DNA from: Scheffersomyces stipitis CBS 6054
Lineage: Eukaryota; Ascomycota; Pichiomycetes; Serinales; Debaryomycetaceae
DNA length: 64,000 nt
NCBI RefSeq assembly: GCF_000209165.1
Contig: NC_009045.1
Location: forward strand, 806,001-870,000
Direction: 5' to 3'
Both the position numbers and the translations under genes were made by a program. The notes beneath the pieces were generated by a model. The model ran no database searches, had not been told where the DNA came from, and worked only from the letters and a program-made list of their open reading frames with translations. Shown here in pieces: positions 18,993-28,549 of this stretch. Positions within the stretch are counted from its first letter, which is position 1. Each line of letters opens with the position of its first letter.

Positions 18993-19166
18993 TACAATAC
19001 ATACCAATGCAACTTGACTTAAAAGGTCCTTCTAAGTCCTTTCAAGCCCAAGTTTGTATTGAAGCGATATGAATGAGGCTTATTCTAACACAGAGTCTGC
19101 ATTATGTTTATTCACCAGACTAATATTTCTATAAATTCCCATATTGTCTCTTTCATTCTCTCTTTT

Positions 19167-20168
19167 CTATAATTTCAGATCTTCTACACCATGCTCTATT
19201 TCGATGTTCATGACAAGTGGGCCAGATACTTCAACAACAACACCATCGACACCGCTGATCCCATTACTGGAGCTGACATTTCCAAGCATTTCGCTTTCCC
19301 AGTTGCGGACATCATACTTCAATCCGTGACTGGATATCATGACTTTCGAGTTGCCCAAAGGTAACAAGCCACAGGTAGGAACCTGGGCCAGATGGAATGT
19401 CGTTTTACTGGGATATGCTACGTAATTAACGCCTTTCTTAAGAAGGAAAATGAGATCACTGGTTGTGATGAAGAAATGCTGAAGAAATGGGTGGGACTGG
19501 TTGAGTATGTAGAGCTGTGATATCGAATGGATGGTCTGGTCAAAACGACCTCCGATTCCGCTTAAGATATAGATTCGGACAGTTTGCTCTTGCTTGCTAC
19601 CGGCTTCGTATTTTTCGATTATCTCTGCGAGTCCGTTGTTGGTGTCTATAGAATCATTGACCAACACCTGTCTCAGTGCTTCAGAATAGTAGTACAATCT
19701 TACTGTAGCTATAGCTTTGGAAAAGTCTGTAGAATATTGGGTATACTGTGGAATTATACGTGCACCTTTTCTCTCGTAGTAGTCACGAACGTCGTCACGT
19801 AGCGAGTCTAGGTCTCCTACAATAAACTGTGGAATATACTGCTGACGAATGAGATCGCTAGCTTGTTCACTAGTTTGTTCAGTGGCTAGGTGAGAATGTG
19901 ATTTTGTATCTGCTTCGAAATAATCGTACAATTGATTGGCGCCTCCATCCGCACAAACATGCAATTCTGTATTGGACCATAGTCGCGGCACATCTATACC
20001 TGTTAGCAGTTGGTTTAGAATGACTAATGCGTTGCGGTGGCAATTGTCTCTGGAGTTGACAAGGAACTCGAAGGGTCGTATGAGAGTATGCGCAAGATCC
20101 GGAGCTGGAATCTGTATGTCGTCCGGGGATTCCACCACTTCCGACTCGAGCTTCTTAGCCTTCAGCAT
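19167..20168 (-). CDS. THI80: Thiamine pyrophosphokinase Thi80
   Basis: Protein of 333 aa from the first ATG at 20168; the frame opens ten codons earlier but without ATG. Thi80 motifs: V-C-A-D-G-G-A-N-Q-L-Y-D-Y, V-G-D-L-D-S-L, Q-Y-S-T-D-F-S-K-A, G-I-G-G-R-F-D-Q-T-I-H-S-I-S, C-G-L-L-P-L-G and V-S-S-S-N. It transfers pyrophosphate from ATP to thiamine, making the TPP cofactor. Divergent from TAF9 with a gap of about 420 bp. No THI-type riboswitch is visible; none would be expected in a yeast kinase gene. Confidence 0.95.
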   Translation of the reverse strand: MLKAKKLESEVVESPDDIQIPAPDLAHTLIRPFEFLVNSRDNCHRNALVILNQLLTGIDVPRLWSNTELHVCADGGANQLYDYFEADTKSHSHLATEQTSEQASDLIRQQYIPQFIVGDLDSLRDDVRDYYERKGARIIPQYTQYSTDFSKAIATVRLYYYSEALRQVLVNDSIDTNNGLAEIIEKYEAGSKQEQTVRIYILSGIGGRFDQTIHSISQLYILNQSHPFLQHFFITTSDLIFLLKKGVNYVAYPSKTTFHLAQVPTCGLLPLGNSKVMISSHGLKYDVRNWESEMLGNVSSSNGISGVDGVVVEVSGPLVMNIEIEHGVEDLKL

Positions 20169-20198
20169 TGATACGATTGTGTCTACTTGAGGTACCAC

Positions 20199-20591
20199 TT
20201 GGCTAAGAAAGAGATTTTTGTATCTGATAACAATTTTGAGTTTATCAATATTTATGTAAGTGAAATTTATGTATGCATTTAGATAGATATGTGCTTATAG
20301 GGAAGTGAGATATTAGTGCGAGAACCGGAAACAAAAATGAATAGACATTCAGAAGTCAGTATGTATACTGGTTTGACAAGAAACAGAGGGTACAGCCAGA
20401 ACCGGGTCTAGTTGAGTATTAATCGTGAAAGAAGCTTATATCTTCTTGTAAAAATCAGTTGCGTAGATTAATATACTAAAACCTTTGAAATACTGCGCAA
20501 TTTGGACTTATAACTAATAGCAAAACATATAGAATTGCTACAGAACTCCAATCTATCATAATCCGACGACTAATACACACAACACCATCCA
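20199..20591. other. Divergent intergenic region THI80/TAF9
   Basis: About 400 bp; AT-rich with no recognised element beyond short A/T tracts. Confidence 0.4.
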
Positions 20592-21178
20592 ATGAGCGCT
20601 ACAGCCCAGTCCAATGGCACAGCTACCGGGGGTGCCGCAGAGGCTTCCAATTCTGGCCAACTGCTGGCCTCAGTTGTTCCCAGAGACGTCAGATTGTTAC
20701 ATTTGATATTTGCAACTCAGGGAATCCAGAACTACGAAGACCATGTACCTTTACAGCTCATGGACTTTGCTCACAGTAAGTTACCGTGAAAAGATAGAAT
20801 CTTTCGATGAGAGTCACACATAGGATACTAACATTTTCAGGATACACCAAGTCTGTGTTGAAGGATGCACTCGTATATAACGATCATGCCAAACCAGCCA
20901 CATCCAACTATAGTTCCACAGCCAACAGCACTGTTAACACTGACGACATACGGTTGGCCATAGCTGCCAGAACCAACTACCAATTCAAGCCCACTCCACC
21001 CAAGGAGTTGCTTTTGGAGTTGGCCGAAGAGAGAAACTCCAAGAGTCTTCCTCCAGTGATTCCAAAATGGGGGTTGAACTTACCTCCTGAAAAGTACTGC
21101 TTGACGGCCCGAGACTGGGACACCATCGACGACGAACCTACGGAGGACGAACAAGAGAAAAAGAAGCAACGACTGTAG
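20592..21178 (+). CDS. TAF9: TFIID/SAGA subunit Taf9 (spliced)
   Basis: Two exons, 20592-20775 and 20841-21178, give 173 aa. The spliced product reads D-F-A-H-R-Y-T-K-S-V-L-K-D-A across the junction, matching the histone-fold helix of Taf9, with P-R-D-V-R-L-L-H-L-I-F-A just before. A later N-Y-Q-F block and P-P-K-E-L-L-L-E-L-A are also typical. Taf9 pairs with Taf6 as an H3-like histone-fold partner in TFIID and SAGA. Without splicing exon 1 reaches a stop a few codons into the intron. Confidence 0.95.
20776..20840 (+). other. TAF9 spliceosomal intron (65 bp)
   Basis: Donor GTAAGT, branch site TACTAAC at 20826-20832 and acceptor TTTTCAG. Branch-to-acceptor distance is only about 8 nt. Splicing joins codon A|GA (Arg) in frame. 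Confidence 0.95.
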
Positions 21179-21747
21179 TCCCCATGTATATCATGTAACA
21201 ATAGAGTATCAACGAATAGAAATAGCACAAACCCATTTCATTAAATAAAAGTACTATCATATATATCAAAAGGAAGAAGCCATCATATACTTTCACATAT
21301 ATACAATTTGCATATCTTGATTTCCTTGTCTTCTTCCTCTATTCTAGGATATACTCTAGTGTATGCATCTTGTATGTATATTCCACAGTAGAGAATCTGC
21401 TGTTGCATACATTAACCAACATAGACCAGCCAAAACCCCAGCCAAAATTCACCAGTCCTTATCTAATTTCTTCCATGACGAACACCAAAATTTTTCTTTC
21501 AAAATTTTAATAAATTATATATCACTTATCTTACTTATCTTTATATATAACCAACATATACCTATTTATAGCAGAATATCTCTGTGGAATTCATTTATTT
21601 GCTATATATATTTATATCATACCTTTTTACACACAGCCCATCACGTGATGCTCCGTCCAAGATCAACACGAGTACATCTAGTCGAACACCGACTCTATCT
21701 TCATTGTTTTCCCACATCCCAATTCCCACTAACAAATCAATTCCATC
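21179..21747. other. Intergenic region TAF9-ChAP gene
   Basis: About 570 bp, AT-rich with TATATA runs from 21510 to 21620 and a TCACGTGA at 21641-21648. Confidence 0.5.
21641..21648. promoter_or_regulatory. TCACGTGA element upstream of the ChAP gene
   Basis: Perfect octamer about 107 bp upstream of the ATG at 21748. Inferred bHLH-type site. Confidence 0.5.
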
Positions 21748-23940
21748 ATGCTTCCTCCCACAATGGCTTCCATTCCGGAAGCCAAAGAGGAGTACCTTGG
21801 TTCGTCGGTTATTGAGCGAACGGGCCGTTTGCATTCGTTTGTAGATTTAGGTCCAGCCGACTTGTGTAACATTTACAAACATCTGGTCACTTCGAAGAAG
21901 GGACTGGAGATCGGGACATTTCTCTACTTCACCGGAATCGACACTTCCAATTCGGCGTCCATAGCCGCGCAATTGCAGGGGTTGGCTACGTTAATGTCGT
22001 CGAAGTCTCACTATTGGTTCGGTGAGAAGAAGCACTGGAAAGTTCCCCAGATGACGTATTGCACTTACAATGCCTTTTCTAAACTTGATATGCGTGTTAC
22101 CGTACACATGCCAGGTAAGTTTGAGTCTTCGGTAGTGAATAACGACGGCAAGTTGATCCATGACAAGATCCTGAACGACGAGTTGGATCGGTTGTGGCTA
22201 GAAACTTTCGTAAGTTCTATAGTTAGATCGTTGCTCGATTCCGACGATGATGAAAACAACAAAGTTGGCGGCCTTGTAGAAATTCGAAAGGTCAATCCGT
22301 TCAACGACGGTAGCAAGCAAGTGTTGGCAACTTTTTTGGCTGGATTTGAGAAGTTGTTCTACGAAGGCCCCAAGCTAGGCTGTGGCGTAGACATTCCACT
22401 GCCGACCTTGATCTCCAATTACTTGGTAGACGGATTCTTGAAATGTGTACAGTTGACACAGTCGTATGATTCTGCTTTGGAGATTCTCCAGAGACTCGAG
22501 CAGAATGAACCCAGTGTGATCTCGTTAATTGCCCAAGTGTTATTGCTCAAGGATGAAGAAATCCAGGCAGTCACGACTATGAGCGAAGGTATAGCCAGAG
22601 ATAGACGTGACGCAGACTTGTTGTTGTTGCAAGCTGAATTCTGTATGAACAAGAAGCGAAACGATTTGGCTTTGGATTTAGCTAAGCAGGCAGTGAAATC
22701 AGCTCCTTCTGATTTCAAGTCCTGGTCAATGTTAGTAAAGGTGTATACCAAGTTAGGCGATTTTGAGAATGCGTTGTTGACGTTGAACTCGTGTCCTATG
22801 AACTCGCACAAGGAGAAGTACACCTTGAGAAGAGTAGTACCTTTAAGAGGTGGCAACGAAGACTTGCACTTGCCATCTCCTGTGGATGTAACATTGGAAG
22901 ACGTATCGTATTTGCTGAGCCAAGATGTTGCCAATGAGCAGAGAAACTTGGATCCTCAGCTTGCGAACTTGCCTGCTGCTAACTTGAAGTCGACATTTGC
23001 TAAAGCATACGACTTGTTGACTGACATCGTAGTGAAAACAGGCTGGCAGACGTTGTTGAAGTACCGTGCGAAGGTATTTGTCATGGAAGAAGAGTATCGT
23101 AAAGATAGAAACAACTCCAGCAATGGCAACGTCAGAAAAAGCTCTACAGTGTCTACACTCAATGGTGAATCGTCGTTGAATCCGGAGGCAGCTTCTCCTG
23201 ACAACGATGCTTCTTCTACCACAGCTATCAAGTCACCCAAAAAGGAAGAAGAAAGCGATACCATCTTAGGAGAAGAAGAGGAAGAGTCATTAGAAGACGA
23301 GTTCAAGAGGAAGAGATTATGTGAAAGATGGTTGGACAACTTATTCATGTTGTTGTATGAGGACTTACGTGCCTATACAATGTGGCAGGCAGAGTCACTT
23401 CACTTCCAGGCTCAGCAAATGGAGTATAAAAAGACTACCTTGGAATGGGAGATCTTGGGTTCAATCGCATACAGATTAAAGCATTTCAAAGAAGGATCTG
23501 TAGCCTTTGCCAACGCCTTAAGTGGCCGATTCTCAGCCAAATCTCAAAGAGAAATGTTGAAGTACTACCAGATGGAAAGATCGCGAATCATTACCAATTC
23601 TGGTAATTCCGATCAAAACAACTCATACCAGCCAAATTACACGAAGAAGCTCAACCAGTTGAACGAAAGAATATTGGAAAGTACAATTAAGTTGCTTGTC
23701 TGGAATCACAGATGGTACTCTGATTTCTCGCCTAAGTTAATAAATTCTTTAGGAGACTTGATAGCTAAAGAAGGATTGATCAAGATTCAGTCTTTAGTCC
23801 AAGCGTTATATTCGACAAACGTAACTAGTATATCGTCGTCTGCTACCACTGAAACATCTGGTAACCACGGTATTATTGAGTTGTTGGACGACTACTATGC
23901 CTTCTTCAAAGAGTACAATATTAACGGTACAGAGAATTGA
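21748..23940 (+). CDS. BCH1: Exomer cargo adaptor, ChAP family (Bch1/Chs6 type)
   Basis: Protein of 730 aa (725 if the second ATG, M-A-S-I-P-E, is used). Typical ChAP N terminus: G-P-A-D-L-C-N-I-Y-K-H-L, F-T-G-I-D-T-S-N-S-A-S, Y-W-F-G-E-K-K-H-W-K and T-Y-C-T-Y-N-A-F-S-K-L-D. The middle carries TPR-like helices, then an acidic Ser-rich insertion (about 450-530) and a conserved R-W-L-D-N-L-F-M-L-L-Y-E-D-L-R. With Chs5 and Arf1 these proteins form exomer, carrying cargo such as chitin synthase from the TGN to the plasma membrane. S. cerevisiae has four paralogues, so BCH1 versus CHS6/BUD7/BCH2 is a best guess. Confidence 0.85.
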   Translation: MLPPTMASIPEAKEEYLGSSVIERTGRLHSFVDLGPADLCNIYKHLVTSKKGLEIGTFLYFTGIDTSNSASIAAQLQGLATLMSSKSHYWFGEKKHWKVPQMTYCTYNAFSKLDMRVTVHMPGKFESSVVNNDGKLIHDKILNDELDRLWLETFVSSIVRSLLDSDDDENNKVGGLVEIRKVNPFNDGSKQVLATFLAGFEKLFYEGPKLGCGVDIPLPTLISNYLVDGFLKCVQLTQSYDSALEILQRLEQNEPSVISLIAQVLLLKDEEIQAVTTMSEGIARDRRDADLLLLQAEFCMNKKRNDLALDLAKQAVKSAPSDFKSWSMLVKVYTKLGDFENALLTLNSCPMNSHKEKYTLRRVVPLRGGNEDLHLPSPVDVTLEDVSYLLSQDVANEQRNLDPQLANLPAANLKSTFAKAYDLLTDIVVKTGWQTLLKYRAKVFVMEEEYRKDRNNSSNGNVRKSSTVSTLNGESSLNPEAASPDNDASSTTAIKSPKKEEESDTILGEEEEESLEDEFKRKRLCERWLDNLFMLLYEDLRAYTMWQAESLHFQAQQMEYKKTTLEWEILGSIAYRLKHFKEGSVAFANALSGRFSAKSQREMLKYYQMERSRIITNSGNSDQNNSYQPNYTKKLNQLNERILESTIKLLVWNHRWYSDFSPKLINSLGDLIAKEGLIKIQSLVQALYSTNVTSISSSATTETSGNHGIIELLDDYYAFFKEYNINGTEN

Positions 23941-24328
23941 ACACAAAAAAGGTTTACGTTACGATAAAGAAAGGAGCATTACTTAACTCTATTGCCACCA
24001 TTTTTAATTCGTTTTATACTGTTTATTATCGCAACTTGTTATACTAAATAGAATGTATCCTTAAGTAAGTATCTACTTTTATAACATTATATTCTCAATT
24101 AGGTTCAAGAAAATCACGTGCCATGATGAATTATCTAGAAGTAGGATCTCTATTAGAAAGAACTAAAATGCCATCCTTCCACTGCCAACGAGACTGTGGT
24201 GGGTCGTGGTTTCCAGTCTAAGAAGTATATATAATCCGGATCAGTTCGAGGTTTTGCAAGGATAATTTAATTTTGGGGTGGATAGATATTTCAGTTTCAG
24301 TCCAAAAGTTGCAGCCATACTGTCTATA
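23941..24328. other. Intergenic region
   Basis: About 390 bp with a TCACGTG at 24114-24120. The downstream frame is open for 17 codons before its likely ATG. Confidence 0.4.
24114..24120. promoter_or_regulatory. TCACGTG element
   Basis: CACGTG-class core about 210 bp upstream of the ATG at 24329. Confidence 0.35.
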
Positions 24329-25207
24329 ATGTCTGATTCAGCTCCACTAGCACGATTGGCTATGTTCCATTCACATTTGAAGAATAGAGACGTTTCGCAG
24401 TTGAATCCGGAGTTTCCGTATTTACCGAAACACGAAAGGAAACAGTATGAGAAATTCCATCTCTTTACTTGTAGATTGAAGCCAGCGGAGACAAATGTGA
24501 ACACCATTAGTGTTCCCAAAGAGAAACATGATGAAAGTAGAACAACAAGCAACATAGAAAAGAAGAGATATAAGCTGTTTGTTCCAGGAGGTTTTGAGTC
24601 CGTGCAATTAGCCATTCCCCAAGAAGACGCAAAAATTCACAGTAAAGTCGTGACATTGGTGAGACAGCTTATCCATAAAACCGATGAAGGTGGCCAGGAG
24701 TTGATAACCACAGAATCTGGTTGGCTAGTATTAAATCAACTATTGCAACTAGATGATTCAGAAGATTCAGAAGAATACAAAAGCATTTTATACGTTAGTG
24801 ACAAAGAAGAAGAACTTTTTGCGGATGGAATAGAGAATAAGATTCACAAAATAAAAAGTTCTCAGGTGGCAGAACATGATGTGCACGAGAGAAAGTACAG
24901 GGCTGTCGTTATAGACGAAGATTTAGACGACGTGGAGCAATTAATATCAAAAATTAAGACACACAACAAAGACTCAATGTTGGTTCTAAAGTGTGATCTC
25001 GACAGTGAGAGTTCTATTGAGTTCGACAAATGGCATATTGATTATTTATTTGCATCGTGTGGAGAGGCAAGCATTCTTGTTCTCTCAGAACGATTCACAG
25101 ACAGTGTTGAGTGGACAGACCCCTTGAACGAGGAACTTCAAGATCAAGAATTGGATATTTCAGATGTATATGACAAGCTAACAGCCGCGAAAGAGGTATT
25201 ACTTTGA
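24329..25207 (+). CDS. Hypothetical acidic protein
   Basis: Protein of 292 aa starting M-S-D-S-A-P-L-A-R-L. I do not recognise it. The N-terminal 60 residues look conserved in style (M-F-H-S-H-L-K-N-R-D, then Y-L-P-K-H-E-R-K-Q-Y). Next come a K-K-R-Y-K-L-F-V-P-G-G-F block and a long acidic C-terminal half with many Asp/Glu (D-D-S-E-D-S-E-E). No membrane segment or catalytic motif seen. The ORF length and codon composition support a real gene. Confidence 0.6.
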   Translation: MSDSAPLARLAMFHSHLKNRDVSQLNPEFPYLPKHERKQYEKFHLFTCRLKPAETNVNTISVPKEKHDESRTTSNIEKKRYKLFVPGGFESVQLAIPQEDAKIHSKVVTLVRQLIHKTDEGGQELITTESGWLVLNQLLQLDDSEDSEEYKSILYVSDKEEELFADGIENKIHKIKSSQVAEHDVHERKYRAVVIDEDLDDVEQLISKIKTHNKDSMLVLKCDLDSESSIEFDKWHIDYLFASCGEASILVLSERFTDSVEWTDPLNEELQDQELDISDVYDKLTAAKEVLL

Positions 25208-26496
25208 GATTATCATATTGAAGGAAACAGAACGACAAGAATATGTGAAGAATCAACTTTAATATTTAGCTAAGATCGTAAGATCTTTGTTACTAGGGTT
25301 TCTGACGAATTCTTCCAAATCTCAATAATGTACCATTCATTTTGCATTTATATGAGGGTCTATAATTCTTAATAAATCTCACGGAGATTGCTTTGAAGCG
25401 CTCATTAGGGATCGAATAATTGCTGAAGAAGAAAGTTTTATTTTTGATTATTTGTCTACTTATGTTGAAATCATAACGAGCGCTGGAACTGAGATATATA
25501 TTACCAGTAAGTCACAGTTAGTAATTCAGTGGTGCCATACGCTTTGACTTGTGAGATTGGGAGATTCTTATAAAGCAGAATGACACAAAAGACACAACTG
25601 ATATAAACCCAGATAGGAGCTTTCGAACACAACAAGGACACCAGTGAATTTTGCTGGATATTATAAGCAAGAAGGAATAATAGAACAAAAGAATACTATT
25701 ATACAAGTTGGCTTGTTAAACAAATCTAACCTTATAATAATCATTTTTGCACCCAGAAATATACTTTTAACATATGTCTTTGTAAGTGTAGTAGAATGTA
25801 ACTTATGAACTATTTGGACTTAATTACACACTCAGGGCATTGATATACAACTGGAAGTTATAATACAGAACACAGATGATAGCGCATTCAGGTCTAGGAT
25901 AAAATTGTTTCCAATTTTTAAGTGAGATTCGCAGCCATTTTTGGTTGCAACATGAGAAATGAATTTCTAACGAAAATATTATATTCCGTGTAAAGTTCAA
26001 TATCAAGAAGAGACAGCTTAAGCGTATGAATCTTGGTGGCAAAACTTGACCTCTACCGACTTGAGTAGAAAAGTCCGGTTGACCAGGTATTCTTACATGG
26101 TTATTTTATCTTCGGCTGTCAACGGTATTACTTGATTCTAAACTCATGGTTGGTACGACTCCACGGACGGCTCTTTAAATCTTTGACTTTTCTTCAGGAA
26201 TCCTGAAACTATACACGAGTTCTTTTTGTGAAGCCTGCATTTGTAGACTTCTGTGTCGTCAACTTCTACATGTTAACTTCTTATTACCGCCAAGAAGTCC
26301 GACAAATTCAGGAGCCTATACGAACTTTGTAAGTTATCATGACGAGTTACTTCCACGGAGCAGAAGATACAATGAGGTCGAAAGAAATTTGATATGACTG
26401 TCAATTAAGATATGCTATACAATGGAGGTGGTAATATCGTTATGGCAATGGTAAAACTATGTACATGATGTGTGAGTGTTTTATTAGTTTCCGGAT
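25208..26496. other. 1.3 kb intergenic region, convergent with RCF1
   Basis: Contains only short frames without protein-like features. The region is between convergent stops, so its length is unusual for a 3'-3' spacer. No tRNA or repeats recognised; a non-coding RNA cannot be excluded. Confidence 0.4.
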
Positions 26497-27413
26497 TCAT
26501 TTTCCTTTGCTATTGTCGTTTTCTTGCTTGAAACCTTCTTCGGCCATTTTCTTCAATTCAGCTCTAGATTCTTCTAATCTACGTTTTCTTTCCTGAATCA
26601 ACGCATCTCTTCTTTCCAACTCTTCAATCCACAATTTTTCTCTTTGCTTGGCCTTTTCTCTCAACTTGTCTTCACGGGTCTTTTTCTGTTCCGCGGATTC
26701 CTGCTGCATCATTACACCACCAGCAACCAAAGCAACCAACGTGATCAATTGGAAAACAACTCTGTAACGGAAATATACCTGTGTTCTAAGTTTTTCGCCT
26801 CTTTTCATTGATCTTGCCGCCAAAATAATGGCACCGGTGGTGGCCAATGCACCTAAGGGCACTACTGGCTGTTCCTTAGACCTGATTACCATCTTCTGGA
26901 CGATGTTCAATTCACTATTTATGTTAGTAAGAATTATACTTATGAGATACCAGAGTAGATGCAAAGAATTCAATCGATAGAATATTTAATTCGAACAATG
27001 ATCAAATATGAGAACATTATCGCTGCCATTTTGAGGACTATTCTAATCCGTAGTAAAGGATAAGCACGATTATTAACATTGATGGCATTTGAACAGAAAA
27101 CTGAATACATCCTTTAGGGATATGCTTCCAACCGTTCATAGGCTCAATCGTTCGCCAATCTTCTCATGTACCATTCACGAAAGGATTCCAGTCTTGATAT
27201 TCTATTGTCACGAGAATCACTCAATTACGGTCGTACTAGCACAATAAGTCTGAATCACACAAATTGGGAGAGTTCTTGATTCGGACTTTATATGATTTTC
27301 AAGAAGTCTGTATGGTCGATTATTCACTCATCGCTTCTCTAACGTCCAATTCATACATACGCTTCGCCCTCGCCATTATCGTCAAAGGAGGATGGAAGTT
27401 TACGACTGCTCAT
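26497..27413 (-). CDS. RCF1: Respiratory supercomplex factor Rcf1 (HIG1 domain), spliced
   Basis: Two exons on the minus strand, 27413-27361 and 26914-26497, give 156 aa. Exon 1 encodes [12 protein letters not shown], matching the L-P-S-S-F-D start of Rcf1. After the junction comes E-L-N-I-V-Q-K, then K-E-Q-P-V-V-P-L-G and two hydrophobic helices (about 36-54 and 72-90). The family Q-x3-R-x-R-x3-Q motif is complete at 63, 67, 69 and 73. The C terminus is a long charged helix. Rcf1 sits in the inner mitochondrial membrane, binding complexes III and IV. An unspliced frame from 26973 would replace the conserved start by unrelated residues. Confidence 0.88.
26915..27360 (-). other. RCF1 spliceosomal intron (446 bp)
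   Basis: Donor GTATGT directly after exon 1, branch TACTAAC (plus-strand GTTAGTA at 26923-26929) and acceptor AATAG. The branch-to-acceptor distance is short, as in TAF9. Splicing joins GC|T (Ala) in frame. At 446 bp it is much longer than the TAF9 intron. Confidence 0.88.
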
Positions 27414-27967
27414 TATGAATGTGAAATACTTATTATCCAAATGAAGGAGCCCTAAAGACTTTCTCGTTAAGTGATAGAAGTGTACAATGTCAATTGAATT
27501 ATAAGGACCACTCGATTCTGGAAGCCGGAGTTTGGTCACGTGCCTGAAATCTGAAAAACAGTATAGCCTTGTTCGACTGAACTTTGAATGGAGTCGGTTG
27601 GTTGGAAGGGGGAATAGTCACTTCTTTGCTGGTCTAGAATTACAGTAGAGTTTGAGGGTTGATATGCTATGAACTATTTAATCTGCAAACGGCTGAACAG
27701 GAGACAGAAGATATGAATTAATAAAGCAACTAGAATTTAGAAGACACATGATGAGATGCTTAGCTAATATACAATGGTCCGTCAATGTTAGAACTTAAAC
27801 AGCCAATTAATGTAATAGACGGAATGAAATTTACACAGAAACTCCAAATATATCTAATATTGTGATTATATGATGTAAACGATATCTTAGCAATACCCTA
27901 GTGATCAAATGGCAATCACGATGGAATTGCTAAGCAAGAGTAGAAAATTTTAAAGACTTATCTGTAA
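27414..27967. other. Intergenic region GUK1-RCF1
   Basis: About 550 bp; RCF1 promoter with TCACGTG, and the GUK1 3' end. No other element recognised. Confidence 0.4.
27536..27542. promoter_or_regulatory. TCACGTG element upstream of RCF1 exon 1
   Basis: CACGTG-class core about 125 bp upstream of the RCF1 ATG at 27413, which fits the exon-1 placement better than the unspliced start 440 bp further in. Confidence 0.45.
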
Positions 27968-28549
27968 CTACAAATCAGAATCGGCCAAGATGAATTCCTT
28001 GAATTCTTGATATGCCTTGTCCAAGTCGTCGTTGACAATGATTTTATCGTGGGCACCAGTTTTGGCGTATTCCAATTCGGCTGAGGCAGCTGAAATTCTC
28101 TTTTCGAGCGAGTCGTCGGTTTCGGTACCTCTTCCAACCAATCTTTCTCTCAAGGATTCGATAGAAGGAGGACTGAGGAACAAATAGCGGGCATTCAAGT
28201 CGGTTTTCTTGACAGACTTGACACCCTGCATGTCGATGTCCAAAAGACAGATCTTGCCTGTGTCAGCGACGTCCTTAACAGCCTTGATGGAGGTACCGTA
28301 GTAGTTACCGGAAAATTGGGCCCATTCAATGAACTTTTCATCGCTGATATCCTTCTTGAAGTTTTCAACAGTGGTGAAATGGTAGTCGACTCCGTCCTTT
28401 TCACCTTCTCTAGGGTTTCTGGTGGTGTTGGAAACGGAAAAGCCGAACTTGTCTGGGAACTCAGCAAAGAGCTTCTTCAAAAGAGTGGACTTACCGGTTC
28501 CAGAAGGTCCGGAAATCACAATGGGTCTTGTCAACTTAGTGGTGGTCAT
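27968..28549 (-). CDS. GUK1: Guanylate kinase Guk1
   Basis: Protein of 193 aa, normal family length. P-loop [10 protein letters not shown] (about residues 14-23), then [13 protein letters not shown] with the GMP-binding Arg residues, [15 protein letters not shown] and a lid region R-L-V-G-R-G-T-E. It phosphorylates GMP to GDP, feeding GTP synthesis and GDP-mannose metabolism. Confidence 0.97.
   Translation of the reverse strand: MTTTKLTRPIVISGPSGTGKSTLLKKLFAEFPDKFGFSVSNTTRNPREGEKDGVDYHFTTVENFKKDISDEKFIEWAQFSGNYYGTSIKAVKDVADTGKICLLDIDMQGVKSVKKTDLNARYLFLSPPSIESLRERLVGRGTETDDSLEKRISAASAELEYAKTGAHDKIIVNDDLDKAYQEFKEFILADSDL

Larger units (their letters stand above)
18841..19166. other. Intergenic region THI80-COX24
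   Basis: About 325 bp with a 16-bp direct duplication (18920-18951) and a TCACGTGA (18985-18992). Probably the COX24 promoter plus the THI80 3' end. Confidence 0.5.
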
